From Conidiobolus incongruus B7586 (lineage: Eukaryota > Entomophthoromycota > Entomophthoromycetes > Entomophthorales > Conidiobolaceae): a DNA stretch of 59,346 bases. Positions within the stretch are counted from its first letter, which is position 1, and every line of letters begins with the position of its first letter. The position numbers were made by a program, and so were the translations under genes. Where the stretch lies: NCBI GenBank assembly GCA_000697335.1, contig JNEM01011400.1:1-59346 (forward strand). Direction: 5' to 3'. Under the pieces are notes generated by a model that saw only the letters and a list, made by a program, of their open reading frames with translations, was not told the DNA's origin and searched no databases. Positions 1-12,338 of the stretch are shown here, one piece after another.

Positions 1-1264
1 ATAAATAGATTTTTGTAGGAATGGTGGGATGACCTTGGTGGTCACGATATTCAATATACTCTAAACTTTCTGAAACATATGGTTTTTGGCAGTAGGAGCA
101 AGGTCTTGCCCCATTGTTAAGCTCACTATAGACAGATCTTGTAACTTGATCTGAAGCAACAGGGATAGATTCGCCTAAGACAACTCTTGCAGCTAGTTCT
201 TTGAGCGAAGGTATTAAACAAGGAGAATTAACACCAACTGACTTATCAGAGCATGTGGCAGGATTGAAAATTTGGGCATTGTTTTGAGTGGAAGTAAAAT
301 CACCGATGGAGCCCATTTGGTTAGAAACGGAGGTGAGAGGATTATCCACCAATAACATGGTCGTCTTCTTCATAAACTCGGCAACATCTCCAGGAATAAT
401 GCAAAGCCTGTTTCTGCTAACATCCAAAGTTTGCAAACAATGTAAATCGACCAATTCTATAGGCAATTCATGTAAACAATTGGATGAAAGATCGAGTATT
501 CTTAACTGAGACAGCAGGCCAATTGATCTAGGAATTGAGGTCAATCGATTGCTAGAAACATTTAAAACCTGTAATGAACTATTTTGATGTCCTAAATCGG
601 ATGGAAGACTAGTTAGTCTATTGTTTGATAAGTCCAAATAGCGTAACTTTTTCATATAAGAAATACAAAAATTAGGAAACTCAGTTAAGAGATTCCCCCC
701 ATACAATGTTCCAACCGTCAATTCTTCAAGCTTTGATAAATATTTTAAAGTTACAGGAAGAGATGTAATATAGTTTTCACTTATATTCAAATACTTAAGC
801 ATCGGTAAATGTATAGGAAGTAATTTAGGAAAAGAACCTTTAAGACTATTTCTGGAAAGGTTCAAGTACTCTAACCCATTGCATTTTGTGATTACGGAAG
901 GCAGCTGCTCTATTTTATTCGAAGACAAATTCAGTCTGATTAATTTAGAGTATAGCCAATCTGGAAATTCAAATGAGGTAAGTAGATTATGTGATAGATC
1001 TAACTCCACCTTAACACTAAAATTTGATAGAAAGTTGCGATCATATCTTTGAAATTCATTATTTAAAGCCTGCTGGAGTTGGTAATCCTGAAGTCCTCTC
1101 TTTCTTATACTGATCTGAATTACCTCAATTGGATACTTGAGATCGTAATTATCATGACCAAAAGATGATGCAAAATGAGGGGAAGCTGATGTTGAAGATG
1201 TATTGTATCTCGTATCTACAACATTATTCAAACCAAAACTAGACGAGTTGGTAAAGAGAGCCAT
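1..1264 (-). CDS. Leucine-rich repeat protein, LRRC58-like (3' end outside window)
   Basis: One open frame runs from an ATG at 1264 to the window edge, giving 421 residues with no stop and no intron. After a Ser/Thr-rich N-terminus it holds about nine leucine-rich repeats (roughly residues 85-300) of the form LxxLxLSxNxLxxLP, for example LRYLDLSNNRLTSLP and LQVLNVSSNRLTSIP. The repeats are followed by a spacer and then a Cys pair, C389-x2-C392 (CSYC), with YIEYRDHQGHPTIP after it. LRR plus a C-terminal CxxC module with aromatic residues is the architecture I know from LRRC58-type proteins and fungal LRR proteins ending in a CxxCxRP(F/Y) module, which probably binds zinc. The second Cys pair should lie beyond the window. 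LRR arrays bind proteins; the partner cannot be told. The gene is divergent from KGD2 but about 4 kb away. Confidence 0.85.
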   Translation of the reverse strand, partial: MALFTNSSSFGLNNVVDTRYNTSSTSASPHFASSFGHDNYDLKYPIEVIQISIRKRGLQDYQLQQALNNEFQRYDRNFLSNFSVKVELDLSHNLLTSFEFPDWLYSKLIRLNLSSNKIEQLPSVITKCNGLEYLNLSRNSLKGSFPKLLPIHLPMLKYLNISENYITSLPVTLKYLSKLEELTVGTLYGGNLLTEFPNFCISYMKKLRYLDLSNNRLTSLPSDLGHQNSSLQVLNVSSNRLTSIPRSIGLLSQLRILDLSSNCLHELPIELVDLHCLQTLDVSRNRLCIIPGDVAEFMKKTTMLLVDNPLTSVSNQMGSIGDFTSTQNNAQIFNPATCSDKSVGVNSPCLIPSLKELAARVVLGESIPVASDQVTRSVYSELNNGARPCSYCQKPYVSESLEYIEYRDHQGHPTIPTKIYL

Positions 1265-4200
1265 TTTGGCGATGGCAGTTAATACCACGTTAAAAATATA
1301 TTTATGATGAACAGATAAAAAAGTAGAGTAATTTGATAATAATTAAATCAGATAAACCACCTATTGTCTAATTGAGGTTTTGCAACTAACTAGAAAATTC
1401 ATATTTTTCTGATTAATATTGACTCAAAGATGATTATCCAATCAAAAGTCTTTCAATTCTCGTTTGATTGGGTGTTAAATGTATATATGATTTAACAATC
1501 AGCCAATCACTTTCGAAAGTTACTATATTTTGTTATTTAAAATTTAAAAATTCCCATTTTATCAGATAATAATTTCAGACATTTTATATTATGAAGGACG
1601 AGTTAATATTTAAAACAGATTCAGTTTTTTAATTTATCCGGTTTAGCACGTCTAATGTTTCTGATTTTTAATTCAGTTATAAATAGTTAAACACATTTAC
1701 TAATCAGATGAATTTGCTATAAATGGATAGCTTTCTATCTGATTTTAAAATTTCAATACTACTTAATAAAGTAAAGATATTTGAAAAATTCAAGGTTAGT
1801 AATATGAAATAATTAAATTTAATTTAGGTTAGATTATAATTTATGATATTCTGAAAACATGATAAATCAATCATTATAGTTATTAGCCTAAAAGTATTAA
1901 ATTATTCTAATTTGGTTTAAACATTATATTATTTAATAAAAAAATTAATTATATTAATTATATTAAAATCAATCACACTTAAAGCTTAGATAAATTCAAA
2001 TTTTTGAAATAATATTTGAAACAACTATAAGCAAAAATTTAACTTTTTAATGTTAAAAATTAAATAATGAAGGGTTTGTAAGTATATCAAATAATATATT
2101 ATTAGTTTTAATCATCATATTTTTTGATCTTACAACTTGCTAAATAATTTATAGTAAGAACTTCAATTCATTATCTGCCACATATTTAAACTTCAATTCA
2201 ATAAACTGCAAATATTATATTGCTTAATATAATCAAAATATATAAAATCAAAGTTCAATTTTTATTTTAAGATATTACTTTTATTTCCCCAATAAATATA
2301 TACTGTTATTTGGCTCATATTATAGCTTATTCAGATTTTACACAAAGAATTAATGTATAAAAACAAATTAAAATTCAATCTTTAAGTGATCTTATTAGTA
2401 TTCCAGAGCTTGTGAAATATATTCTAATATTATAAAATTATATCAACTGTTGAGTCAATTAGCGTAAAAATAAGTGTTTATTGTTGTTCTGGCACTTTTT
2501 CTAAGCTAATGTAACCTCAAAATAATCTATATTGATTCACTAATTTTAATTCTTGAGACATCACTGATGGACTTTGATATTATACGTTAACTGTATCTAC
2601 CAAATCTGAAATTCAATAAAATTACTGCGTTATTCACAATTGGAGTTTGTATAATTATTAAAGTACTATTGTGTAATAATTTGAAATTATTTCACCCACA
2701 ATTAAGTTTATTTAAGGTTATGTCAGACAGTATGTTAGCAATAGAAAGTCTCATATAATTTAAATCAATATATTTCCAGATATATGGATTGATTTACAGT
2801 AGTTACATTTTGCAAATATTACTTTAAATAATTATGTGTATAAAGACTGTATCAAAGTTTAGGTAGCGAAACATACGCAGGATTTCATTTCTCAAATCTT
2901 AAATTTAAAAGCAAATAGCTCAAAAAGTTTTTATATTAATGTAACGTAGTTGAAAAAAATGAGCTATTTTGGCCAAACAACAATTTCATTCATTCTGAAT
3001 AATTTATATTTTCCACTTTTGGTAAAACTTAATGACACTGGGTTAGTATATGATAAATTCATAAATCTATTGACCTTAGTTTTCATAGTATACTTTATAC
3101 ACTCAGATTAGAATTGACCTTTTGAATTTTTAACATAATATATGACATACTATGAATGGCATCCTACTGCATTATATGCCTTCCAATTGATTTGATTGAA
3201 TTATTAGTTTTGAATCAGAAATATGAATATTTAGTTCAGTTATTAAGCCCTTACAACCATTTAAATCAATTACTATAATTTTAAAAAATATGATGATATT
3301 GATATAAATATATTCAAGCTAACAGATTATATTTATTTATAATGATATATAATTAGAAATTTAATGCTATTATGTGATCAGGACAGATTCATTTAATTAA
3401 TATAATAATTAGATTTAAATTATTAATTCACAACAAATCAATTTCACAATGATTTTAAGTTGTACCCCAATTAGAGTATGCCTCATATGAAAATTTGAAT
3501 TATTAAACCAAACTAATTAACTATGACTGTACATTTCTGGAACCCTTTCCCAAACCTTTGATTCTAATATATTGATTTGAAAAAAGATTCAGATGCCTAA
3601 AGTTTTACAAAACTTGTCTAGTAGTGGTATGATGAAATCATATTATATATATATATATCTTTGAAATGTTCCAGTATATATAACACATCCAATTATAATG
3701 CGAAAAGAATATTAATCAGAATAGCAAAATTTTAAACCTATATCTTTGATTTATTTATTGACAAATTTAAATTCAACATTTTTCTAAAAAAAATTAATTA
3801 GAAGTGTATTTTAAAAGTATAGATCAAAGCAATTATTGGATATGTAATGTGGGTCAACATTCATAATAATTTATAAATTGCATTAATATTAATACTTTAA
3901 TTGATATTTTAATTGAAATTATTAATATTATGATTGTTATATAAATATACAATTGCAAACATAGATTGACTATGAGATCTTAATCACTTGAATATGTAAA
4001 AACATTCAAATTTTTACTAATTAATCGTATTTCAAAATGCTAGATTATGATATTCCAGTAATATAATAGAAACCTTAGTGCTTTGTTAGGACAAAATGCT
4101 CTTTCAATTGACATATACATTAAATATAATTCATTGCAATTTATTTTATAATTATTTCTTGCAAATTTAGTATATTGTAATATTAGGACAATATGTAAAA

Positions 4201-5355
4201 TACTAATATTGATATTTTAATTCAATGACCCAAACAATAGCAATATTTTGATATTTGAATTATTGAAATAAGTCTAGAATATAATTATATTATATCGTGC
4301 TATCACTCTGTATTTTATATATATTACTTGAAAGATCAATATCATATTGAATAATTTTCAAAATATTGGCCCAATTTCTCTTTTATAAAATTGAAATAAA
4401 GGATTTTCAAAAATGAATTGAATATTGATTGTTGTTCAGCAAAATTATTTTAGAATCAATTCTTACAAATATGAAATCATTCATTATACAATATATTGTA
4501 CTATTAATTCATTGAATAGGAAAAGATAATTAGAATTTGACCAATAAATGCTTAGGAACCATAATATCATTTGACCATGGATTTATAAAGCTAATGGATT
4601 ATAATTATATGTGGATAAATCACATTTTGAAAAAAAACAATATCCTCAATTAAGAAAAATTAAATATTAATTAAAAAAAATAAGCTATAACATATTTTCC
4701 TTAGAATAAGGGTATCACATAAGCATTTTGATGAATATATATTAAATGTTAGAGCTCAGATTAAATATCAGTCTTTTTATATATTACTATACAATAAGGG
4801 TAACTGACTAGACACTAAGGTCATTTGATTTATCCTGTTTAATATATATATTCAAGATGATGACGATTAAATTATAAGCAAAGTAATAAAAGTTTTACTG
4901 ATATATTTTTGTACAATCAATTCATAAGAATTACCGAGTAACCCTTGGCATAGGGCTTAATTTAAAATATTGCTTAGCATAGTATTATAAGGTATGGTAT
5001 AATTCGAAAATATGTTCTTTTACTAATAATGTACAGATTAGATTATCTGACCACCTTTATATTAATTATATCAATCATATTACCCCTTAATTCAAATTAT
5101 TTGGGATAAAAATATGTGAAAAGTATATGATTATCAAATCATTGGACGATATTGGACGTCATTCTTTTCTATTCAATCATAATTAACAAGTTTTCAAGTA
5201 TTAGGAAATGATTAATCCACTAGTACAGCTTCGAAATTTAAAAAATTCATCAAAAAATCAAGACCAACATTTGGGTTTTAAAGACCAAATAGTGCTTTTA
5301 TTTGGATTAATTTCTTTTTGCCAAAAAGAACAAAAATTTCATATTATTTTAAAAA
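1265..5355. other. AT-rich intergenic desert
   Basis: This 4.1 kb spacer lies between the divergent LRR gene and KGD2. It is almost all A/T, with short homopolymer runs, overlapping AATAT/TTAAT motifs and a small (AT)n tract at 3643-3658. No frame longer than about 70 codons looks protein-like, and I saw no tRNA, transposon terminal repeat or GC island. Confidence 0.6.
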
Positions 5356-7214
5356 ATGTTACGCTATTCCAAAGTCCCCAACTGGACATCAATTTTAAAA
5401 TCTTCCAAGGTGTCTACCCGCACCATTTCTAACCTCAGCAGAAGTTTATTAACCACTCAAAGACAAGCTACACATTTGAGGTAATCTCTTTTAGTTTCAG
5501 ATCACTTGATCAATTCCAACTATATAATCATTTTTAACTATATAAAAATTATTTCTAAATAATGAAGCCAAATATTAACACTTACTTCATTTTCTAGATC
5601 TCTCACCATCTCTCCCAAAACATGGTCTTCTCCTATCACCCGTGGCTATGGTAAATCAGGACGATTCGTATTTTTATATAACATTAATATGTTTTTATTT
5701 TCTTAAATAGCTGAAAAAGTTGTCGTTGTTCCCCAAATTGCTGATTCCATTAATGAAGGAACCCTAAAACAATGGACCAAGAGTAAATTAAAATTCATAT
5801 ATTGCAATTTATATTCTGAAATACTAAATTTTTTTAGACGTTGGTGACTTTGTCAAACAGGATGAAGAAGTTGCTACCATCGAAACTGATAAAGTTGATA
5901 TTCCCGTCAACTCTCCTGCTTCTGGTTATATTATTGAACAATTTGCCAACGAAGAGGATACTATTGCTGTTGGTCAAAATCTTTTTAAATTAGATTTACA
6001 AGATGCTCCTAAAGAAGGTGATCAAGGTAATTAGCTCTTTCTTGTTGCTATAAAATCAATATAAATACCTCAATTTGTAAATAATATATACTCAAACTAT
6101 TACATAGCTTCTGCTCCCAAGGCTGAAGAACCTGCTAAACAAGAAACTCCTAAAGAAGCTCCTAAAGAAGCCCCCAAAGAAGAGAGCAAACCTGCCTCTG
6201 CTCCTGCTCCTAAGGAATCTAAGTCTGCTGAACAATCCAAGAAGGAAACTGCTCAACCTCAAAGTATAAATTGATAATTTATATCTAATTTTATAAACTA
6301 ATCTTTGCAATAGCTCACAAGCCCAATGCCTCAGTTACTGGTACTGAGCCTCCTAAGAAGGTTGAAACTAACCCTCAAGAAATCCTCTATGGACGTACTG
6401 AAACCAGAGTAAGCTAATAGTACTCAGGTATTTCTAATTAATTATTAATCCATTTGAAATAGGTAAAAATGAACCGCATGCGTAGCAGAATTGCTGAACG
6501 TCTTAAAGAAGCCCAAAACACTGCTGCCTCTTTGACTACTTTCAACGAAGTTGATATGAGGTACCTTTCCATTAACCCATACCAATTCAATTAATTTAAT
6601 AATAATCATTGTTTAGTGCCTTGATGGAACTTCGTAAAACTTATAAGGATAAGGTCCTTGAAAAGCATGGAGTCAAGTTAGGATTTATGTCTGCCTTTGT
6701 TAAGGCCTCTGCTATTGCCCTTCAAGAAATCCCCGCTATCAACGCTTCAGTAGAAGGACCCAATGGAGGTGACACTATTGTTTATAGAGACTACGTCGAC
6801 ATTAGTGTCGCTGTTGCCACTCCCAAGGGTTTAGTTACTCCCGTCCTTCGTAACGCTCATCAAATGTCTTTCGTTGATGTTGAAAGAAATATTGCTGCTC
6901 TCTCTAAAAAGGCTAGAGATAACAAGATTACTATCGAAGATCTTACTGGTGGTACCTTCACTATTTCTAATGGTGGTGTTTTCGGGTCATTAATGGGTAC
7001 TCCCATTATTAACTTGCCCCAATGCGCCATTTTGGGTATGCACGCTATCAAGGAACGCCCAGTTGTTGTCAATGGTAATATTGAAGTTCGTCCTATGATG
7101 TACTTGGCTTTAACCTACGATCACCGTATAATTGATGGGCGTGAAGCTGTTACTTTCTTGGTCCGTGTTAAGGAAATCTTAGAAGATCCTCGTCGCTTGT
7201 TATTAGATGTTTAA
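5356..7214 (+). CDS. KGD2: Dihydrolipoamide succinyltransferase (E2 of 2-oxoglutarate dehydrogenase), mitochondrial
   Basis: Transfers the succinyl group from lipoate to CoA in the mitochondrial 2-oxoglutarate dehydrogenase complex. Model: join(5356..5480, 5598..5650, 5711..5782, 5838..6026, 6108..6263, 6314..6408, 6463..6560, 6617..7214), 461 aa; all seven introns are GT-AG and keep frame. The N-terminus ([10 protein letters not shown], rich in R/S/T) is a mitochondrial presequence. A lipoyl domain follows, with the modified lysine in ETDKVDIPV (K102). Next comes a Pro/Ala/Lys/Glu linker of repeated APKE units (exon 5) with no E3-binding domain, as is usual for KGD2. The catalytic domain starts at exon 7 ([18 protein letters not shown]) and carries the active-site DHRIIDG (H432, D436). 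The longest exon holds most of the catalytic core. Stop is TAA. Confidence 0.95.
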
Positions 7215-7565
7215 AAATATTCATTTTGAGCATGTTTTGTTCAATATCAAAGTTTATCTAAATCAATTAATATCAATTTAATTCATTGACAATATTATCA
7301 GCCACTATTTATTTCCATTCAGTATATATCAAACTCGTATATTGCATTTACTATCTCAATACTTCTTAACAATATTTTATTAAATTCACATAATATCCGA
7401 ATCAATTAGTCATTTTTCTGCAAGGAAAAAACTGAAAAGATATCTTGAAATTTATAATGTACGAATAATATCAGTAATATCTTTAGTATAGCCTTATATA
7501 ATGAATAACGCCGATGTCATTGCAAATAGTTAATTGTCAGTAATATATAATAATTTAGTAATTTT
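7215..7565. other. Spacer after KGD2
   Basis: About 350 bp of AT-rich sequence between the convergent KGD2 and the ECM15-like relic. No frame or structured element stands out. Confidence 0.5.
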
Positions 7566-7845
7566 TCATTTTTTTACTTCAATAGATTTCATCCTTTGGT
7601 CAATGCTCGACTGCTTGTTAACTCTGGTACCAACAGATATTGTATGAACCATGGGAACCCCCTTATCTAAAACATTATGGCATTGCTTAATCACTTGAGT
7701 TACCGCTTCTCAAGTTCCTTTAATATTTATATCGCTGGAGTGCAAAGGATATGTGAGTCCTGAACTCTTCAATACACTCTAACAATCTGCAATGTACTCA
7801 CTTATAGAAGCGCCTTGTGTTCAAATTAGAATAACTGTAAAATCT
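7566..7845 (-). pseudogene. Decayed ECM15/MTH1187-family (thiamine-binding-like) gene
   Basis: Read on the minus strand after a possible acceptor (TTTTTAG), one frame gives a protein like yeast Ecm15 (UPF0045/MTH1187/YkoF-like family, thought to bind thiamine-type ligands). Recognisable blocks are GASISEYIADC, VLKSSGLTYPLHSSDINIKG, EAVTQVIKQCHNVL and ISVGTRVNKQSSIDQRMKS, matching the Ecm15 blocks SASISDF, STLHSAGTTIEGPWDDV and IRVGTRTDKHQTAQDK. Three in-frame stops interrupt it: TGA at 7821-7823 where a conserved Gly is expected, TAG at 7779-7781, and TGA at 7710-7712 exactly where the family has Trp. No frameshift is needed over the whole stretch. I could not find the first exon (MPKIFCLAD in yeast). 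It is probably a dead copy; recoding is unlikely because all three stops terminate intact genes in this window. Confidence 0.75.
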
Positions 7846-8071
7846 AAAAACAATCACATTCATGATAAAATAATATTTTTTAATGTTGAATTATAAGTTT
7901 ATTTTAACATAACTTAATCCTATGTGTACTCCATAGGGTTTAGTAGCGAATTTGCGTCGTTTAGTAAATAAGCGTATATCATATGTGTTGTTTTGCTAGA
8001 ATTTTAAAAAAAAATTAAACCAGTACGTTATATTTAGTTATCTCTCTGTTTTTCCAGCGTTTTGTTGAGTA

Positions 8072-8530
8072 CTATTGATTACGTGCCTGAGATGCGGGAA
8101 TGCCTGTACCATTATGGCCCTCAGCCCATTTGGAGTCATGGGAAAAATGGTTTTCGGACTTTTCACTGCTTTGGTTGTCATCTTCTTGATATGCTTCCCA
8201 TAACACTTCTCCTGGTCTATTGGCTCCTTGTGAGACTGAGCCAACTCTTCGTTGAGAAAAGAACGAGTGCCAAATCAACGAAGCCAATCGAAGGTGACTA
8301 GTAATCAAAAACCCAGCAAGATTGACTAATAAACAAACATCGACCCACAAACGTACTAAAGCAGATTTAAAGGGAGCAGCACCAGGATTTTTTGCACATT
8401 GATCTTCTGCGGCAGTGGCTACGTTGTAAGCTTTGGCAACCGACGCTAACAGCCGATCACGCCAGGGTACTACAGTTGGACGTCCATTCAACATGTAAGT
8501 CTGATTCAATTCGCTAATTTTTTGTGGCAT
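8072..8530 (-). CDS. Unrecognised small protein with one hydrophobic segment
   Basis: A 152-codon intronless frame, ATG at 8530, stop TAG. GC content matches real exons here (KGD2, Mam33) and is far above the AT spacers on both sides, which argues that it is coding. Visible features: a short N-terminus (TYMLNGRPTVVPWRDR), an Ala-rich stretch, a hydrophobic segment at about residues 59-92 (VRLWVDVCLLVNLAGFLI and onward) that could be one or two membrane helices, then a polar, acidic-to-neutral C-terminus. I do not recognise the family. The NG-x-x-x-x-PWR start followed by a single membrane helix faintly resembles small ER proteins of the selenoprotein K type, but the match is too weak to use. 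The 79-codon frame on the other strand at 8062-8301 is a shadow. Confidence 0.55.
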   Translation of the reverse strand: MPQKISELNQTYMLNGRPTVVPWRDRLLASVAKAYNVATAAEDQCAKNPGAAPFKSALVRLWVDVCLLVNLAGFLITSHLRLASLIWHSFFSQRRVGSVSQGANRPGEVLWEAYQEDDNQSSEKSENHFSHDSKWAEGHNGTGIPASQARNQ

Positions 8531-11500
8531 AACGATTACAGTTACAAATTACAGTTACAATTACAATTAAATTTTGAATTGTGTAGGTGTAATTAATTAA
8601 AATATTATTTGATAGACATATCTTGTGAAGCGATTTTATAGGATTTACTATTACTGTAAATTGATTAAATAATGACTTAATTTTGTTATTACAATTATAA
8701 AATATAACAATGATGATGAAAAATTTTAATCATCGTTATATCATTGTTTAATCAAATTGAGCTCATTATTATATAATTTTATATAAATTCAATTCTGTCA
8801 AACATCATGAAAGTACGAATTTTTTTCAAACTGAAACAAATTAACATTATCTCACTAAACTAAACAGCTTTATCCAATTAAAACAATTGAATATATACTA
8901 GATTGATATTTCGCAATTGGATTTAATTACAGTTTAAACCTTGTGTTGGTTTTTTGTCAAAGCGTACCTAGTATGTTCATTTTGTGATGCAATGTAATAT
9001 GCATCAAAAAATAGGTCAATATCATATTAAATTTTAAGCTTTAATTGATTCAATAATTTTTAATTATATTTCTATTTTCAAGAATTCAATTGAATATTTT
9101 ACAATTAATTTTATTTAATATTCTAAAGTCACGTTTATAAGGTTCAATTAACTTTAATATTTTATATTGATAAATTTGTATTACAACTTGATATAATTCA
9201 ATTACTTATATTGACTTTATTTCATAATTATTTATACATATTTAGGATATATCAAAAATTTATTAATCGGATTTTATAGTTGATGGATATTAATTCAAAT
9301 CATTTTAAATTATACAAAACTATATCAATGTCATAAAAATTGAAAATTCAGATGTTTTGAAATTAATTTATATATGATTATATATAAATTTATTATATTA
9401 ATAAATTAAATACTAAAAATGAGTGAAGAGGTAAATCAAAATTGATAGATTTTCACTATTTAAAGGAAATTGATATATGATGATTATTGAATATGTTTCG
9501 TAATATAATCAAATTAGTGCAACAAGTATATCTAAAATCAATTATGCAATAATTTAATAAATCTTATTAATTTTGATTCAAGACCTATTATATATAAATG
9601 ATGTAATAGCTAAATTAAAATCCTTGTATATAAAAATAACTTTGTTATAAAGCAATGAAATATTAAAAAAGTAAGTGATTTCAACAAGTTGGATATATTG
9701 CTTATTTATGGAATTAATGGATCTTAAATAATATCACAATAGACTCAACTATTTTTGACTTTAGGCATTTTAAACTAAATAACAATAATAATAATAACAA
9801 TACTTGAGCTATTAGAACCTTTTAATCATAAATTGGTATAATGTGTAAACTGGTACTTAATTTTTGTAAAATATGATCAAATATTATTTCATTTTTATTG
9901 GTAATAATTTGTGATTTTATTTGGACATTGCATTATAGATTATGTAATTTCATTATATATATTTTTATAACAAAAGATTATTTAAGTTAGTTTGTTCTGA
10001 TTTAAGATGTCGTCATTGTTTGTTTACTTTGATTTAATTGTAACCAATATAATATTTAAGTACATTGCAGCAATTTGGAAGTTAACTTTCTAGTTATTTA
10101 ATAATGTATCACGTAAATTAAATAACTTCAAAAACAAGTATTGATAAAATATGTTATTTCTTTTGAATGACAAATTAAAGTATCACCGTTTCATAAAATT
10201 TGTAGATTTGGGATCGAAAAACTTGAAATTTCTAATTTTATAGAATGTTTTCATTTTTAAGTAGATTAATTGATTTATATATATATCATATTTTATTTCT
10301 GATACTATTATAATAATATTAATATTAATGAGAGATACAAGAAACTTTGTATTTTGGGTCGATATTTTGCAATGTATTAACAAAAATTATAATTCCAAGC
10401 ATTTTGAAACAGAGGTAGCATTCTATTTCAGTTAATAAATCAGCTCACACATTAAAAATCAATTTGAAAAAAGAAAGCTAGGAAGATTCATTATACATAA
10501 TTATAATTATAATTTTCAACGTCTTGAAAAACATAGTTTATATATATCCAAATATGTCAAAGATATGATTGTTAAGGTATTAATGGTTATCAAACAAATT
10601 ATGAGAATATGATATAATTTGTAATTGAAAACGCATAGATAATTGCTGTAGAATTTTGATATATAAACAGTAAAAATTTTTTAGGAAATATGGTATGAGC
10701 ATTTCTAGAGTATCTTTACAAATAAATCTATCACAATCTAATTTTGAAAGAACCAACAAAATTAATATAAAAAAATAAAGTCAAAATTCTCAATTTTAAT
10801 CAAATTAGTTTGCAATTGGATGTGAATAGCATGAAAGTAATAGATTGAAATTCATTGAATTTGGATTTGTATAGGATCGAAGTAATTGTATTATACATAA
10901 TATATTATTATATTATTATATGATTAATCCTTCCAAATTTCTAACATTGAAATTTTGTATAGTATTGCGATTTAGGGATGACAATTTCTGATAGGTATAC
11001 ATTGATACTTACAATTTTATATCTAAATTTTGTAGTTTATTCAGTATATTTATAATATTATATTTTCAAGAATTACCATTAATTACTCAAAAATATTAAT
11101 ATTAAAAACACAGCTATTATTAACTATTGAGAAACAAAAATTTGAAAATTATGATGAATGGTTTGCTGAAACAGATGTTTATCATATATTAATTTTCATC
11201 TCAAGTCACACTTTGATCTAATCAATTTCATCCAATCACCTCTTGCCAGGTACAAATCAAATTTGATAATTTAATTTGGAATTCTTAGGTGGTTGAAAAA
11301 CAGACTATTTTGTAAATCAAACAGCCATAAAATATTTTCATTAATGATTATATTTTAATATATGAAATAGTGTAAAGGTCATAAAATATCAAAATTATGT
11401 TATAAAAGTTATTTGGTAATCAACTATAATTGAGAATAATAAAGGTGGTATATCCTAGATGCCAAAGAAAATACACAAAATTAAAAAAATATTGATCCGA

Positions 11501-11718
11501 TTGAAAAGTTGAATAAGAAATTTTTATAATATTAATACTAAAATCACTGAAAGAAATACATTGTAAATGATAATATACTAGATAACTATATAATAAAATA
11601 ATTTATTAGAGCTGTAGGTTTTATTCAGTGGGATGAGGATTTGACGAAATAACGAGAAAATACATGATACGTACCATACTTATACAAACATAGATAATAT
11701 TAGATTAATTGAGCACTC
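8531..11718. other. AT-rich intergenic desert
   Basis: 3.2 kb of spacer with very low GC. Just upstream of the 152-aa gene, about 8538-8572 holds short direct repeats of TTACA/GTAAT type. The rest contains only chance frames (such as 10183-10383, all Ile/Lys/Asn/Phe) and no folded island or repeat boundary. Confidence 0.55.
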
Positions 11719-11928
11719 TTAAGCACCACCAACGATGATATTATTAATAGGAATGTGAACGAGTTTGACAAAGTAACCAATACAGCCCATAACAATCAAT
11801 CCAATAGCCACGGCCCTGGAGATTTGGACGAATTCTTCTTGGTTTGGTTTAGTACATCTCTGTAAAAGTTGAAGAGACTCCCTGACGAACTGTTGGGGGG
11901 CTCCGACTAATTCATTGATAGAGTCCAT
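11719..11928 (-). CDS. SSS1: Protein translocase subunit Sec61 gamma
   Basis: The 69-aa single-exon frame matches Sec61gamma/Sss1/SecE in size and sequence. A short amphipathic N-terminal helix carries RCTKPNQEEF, the family's conserved K-P-x-x-x-E-[YF] region, and is followed by one tail-anchored membrane helix (residues about 38-60, VAIGLIVMGCIGYFVKLVHIPINNI) that ends the protein. It clamps the two halves of the Sec61 channel in the ER membrane. Stop is TAA. It is divergent from UBC7, with about 410 bp between the start codons. A TATA-like TATAAAATAG lies roughly 70 bp upstream of the ATG on the minus strand. Confidence 0.95.
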   Translation of the reverse strand: MDSINELVGAPQQFVRESLQLLQRCTKPNQEEFVQISRAVAIGLIVMGCIGYFVKLVHIPINNIIVGGA

Positions 11929-12338
11929 TATATTTAATTGGAATTAAAACGGTATTATTCTAGCATTCATTGAATTAATTTTTTAAACTTCTATCTATTT
12001 TATATTTTATGGGATTTATATATACTAAATGTTGGGTGACTTGAATTTTTAAATTAAAAGTTATAGAAATAACCAACAATATATTTTCACAAGTTACTAT
12101 TAAAAATTCAATATGTGAATGAAATTTTCAATTAATGTTAATATTAATCAATATCAAAATATGCTTTATATCGTTCTATAAATTCAATACAGTTAAAACA
12201 CCCTCTTATTTTATCGAGATAATATAAACTAATTCATATAATGTTAATCCCATAATCAAAATTTTAATTCCACGAAGATGATATTTATTCCTGAACAGTA
12301 TTGGTAATACAGTAAAATATTAAAAATAATTTTTCTAC

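Noticed and set aside
7560-8530. A transposon or retroelement remnant, first suspected because of the GC-richer relic between 7.6 and 8.5 kb.
   Set aside because: The 7.6-7.8 kb part reads as an Ecm15-like host gene, and no terminal repeats, target duplications or polymerase domains were seen.
8072-8530. Assignment of the 152-aa protein as selenoprotein K-like.
   Set aside because: Only the NG...PWR start and a membrane helix are similar. There is a long insert, no Gly-rich tail and no SECIS-like element recognised.
10183-10383. Short AT-rich frames in the deserts (also 14872-15057, 20639-20821, 23412-23609, 24820-25047).
   Set aside because: Their composition is Ile/Lys/Asn/Tyr/Phe as expected from random AT-rich DNA, with no motif, intron logic or homology.
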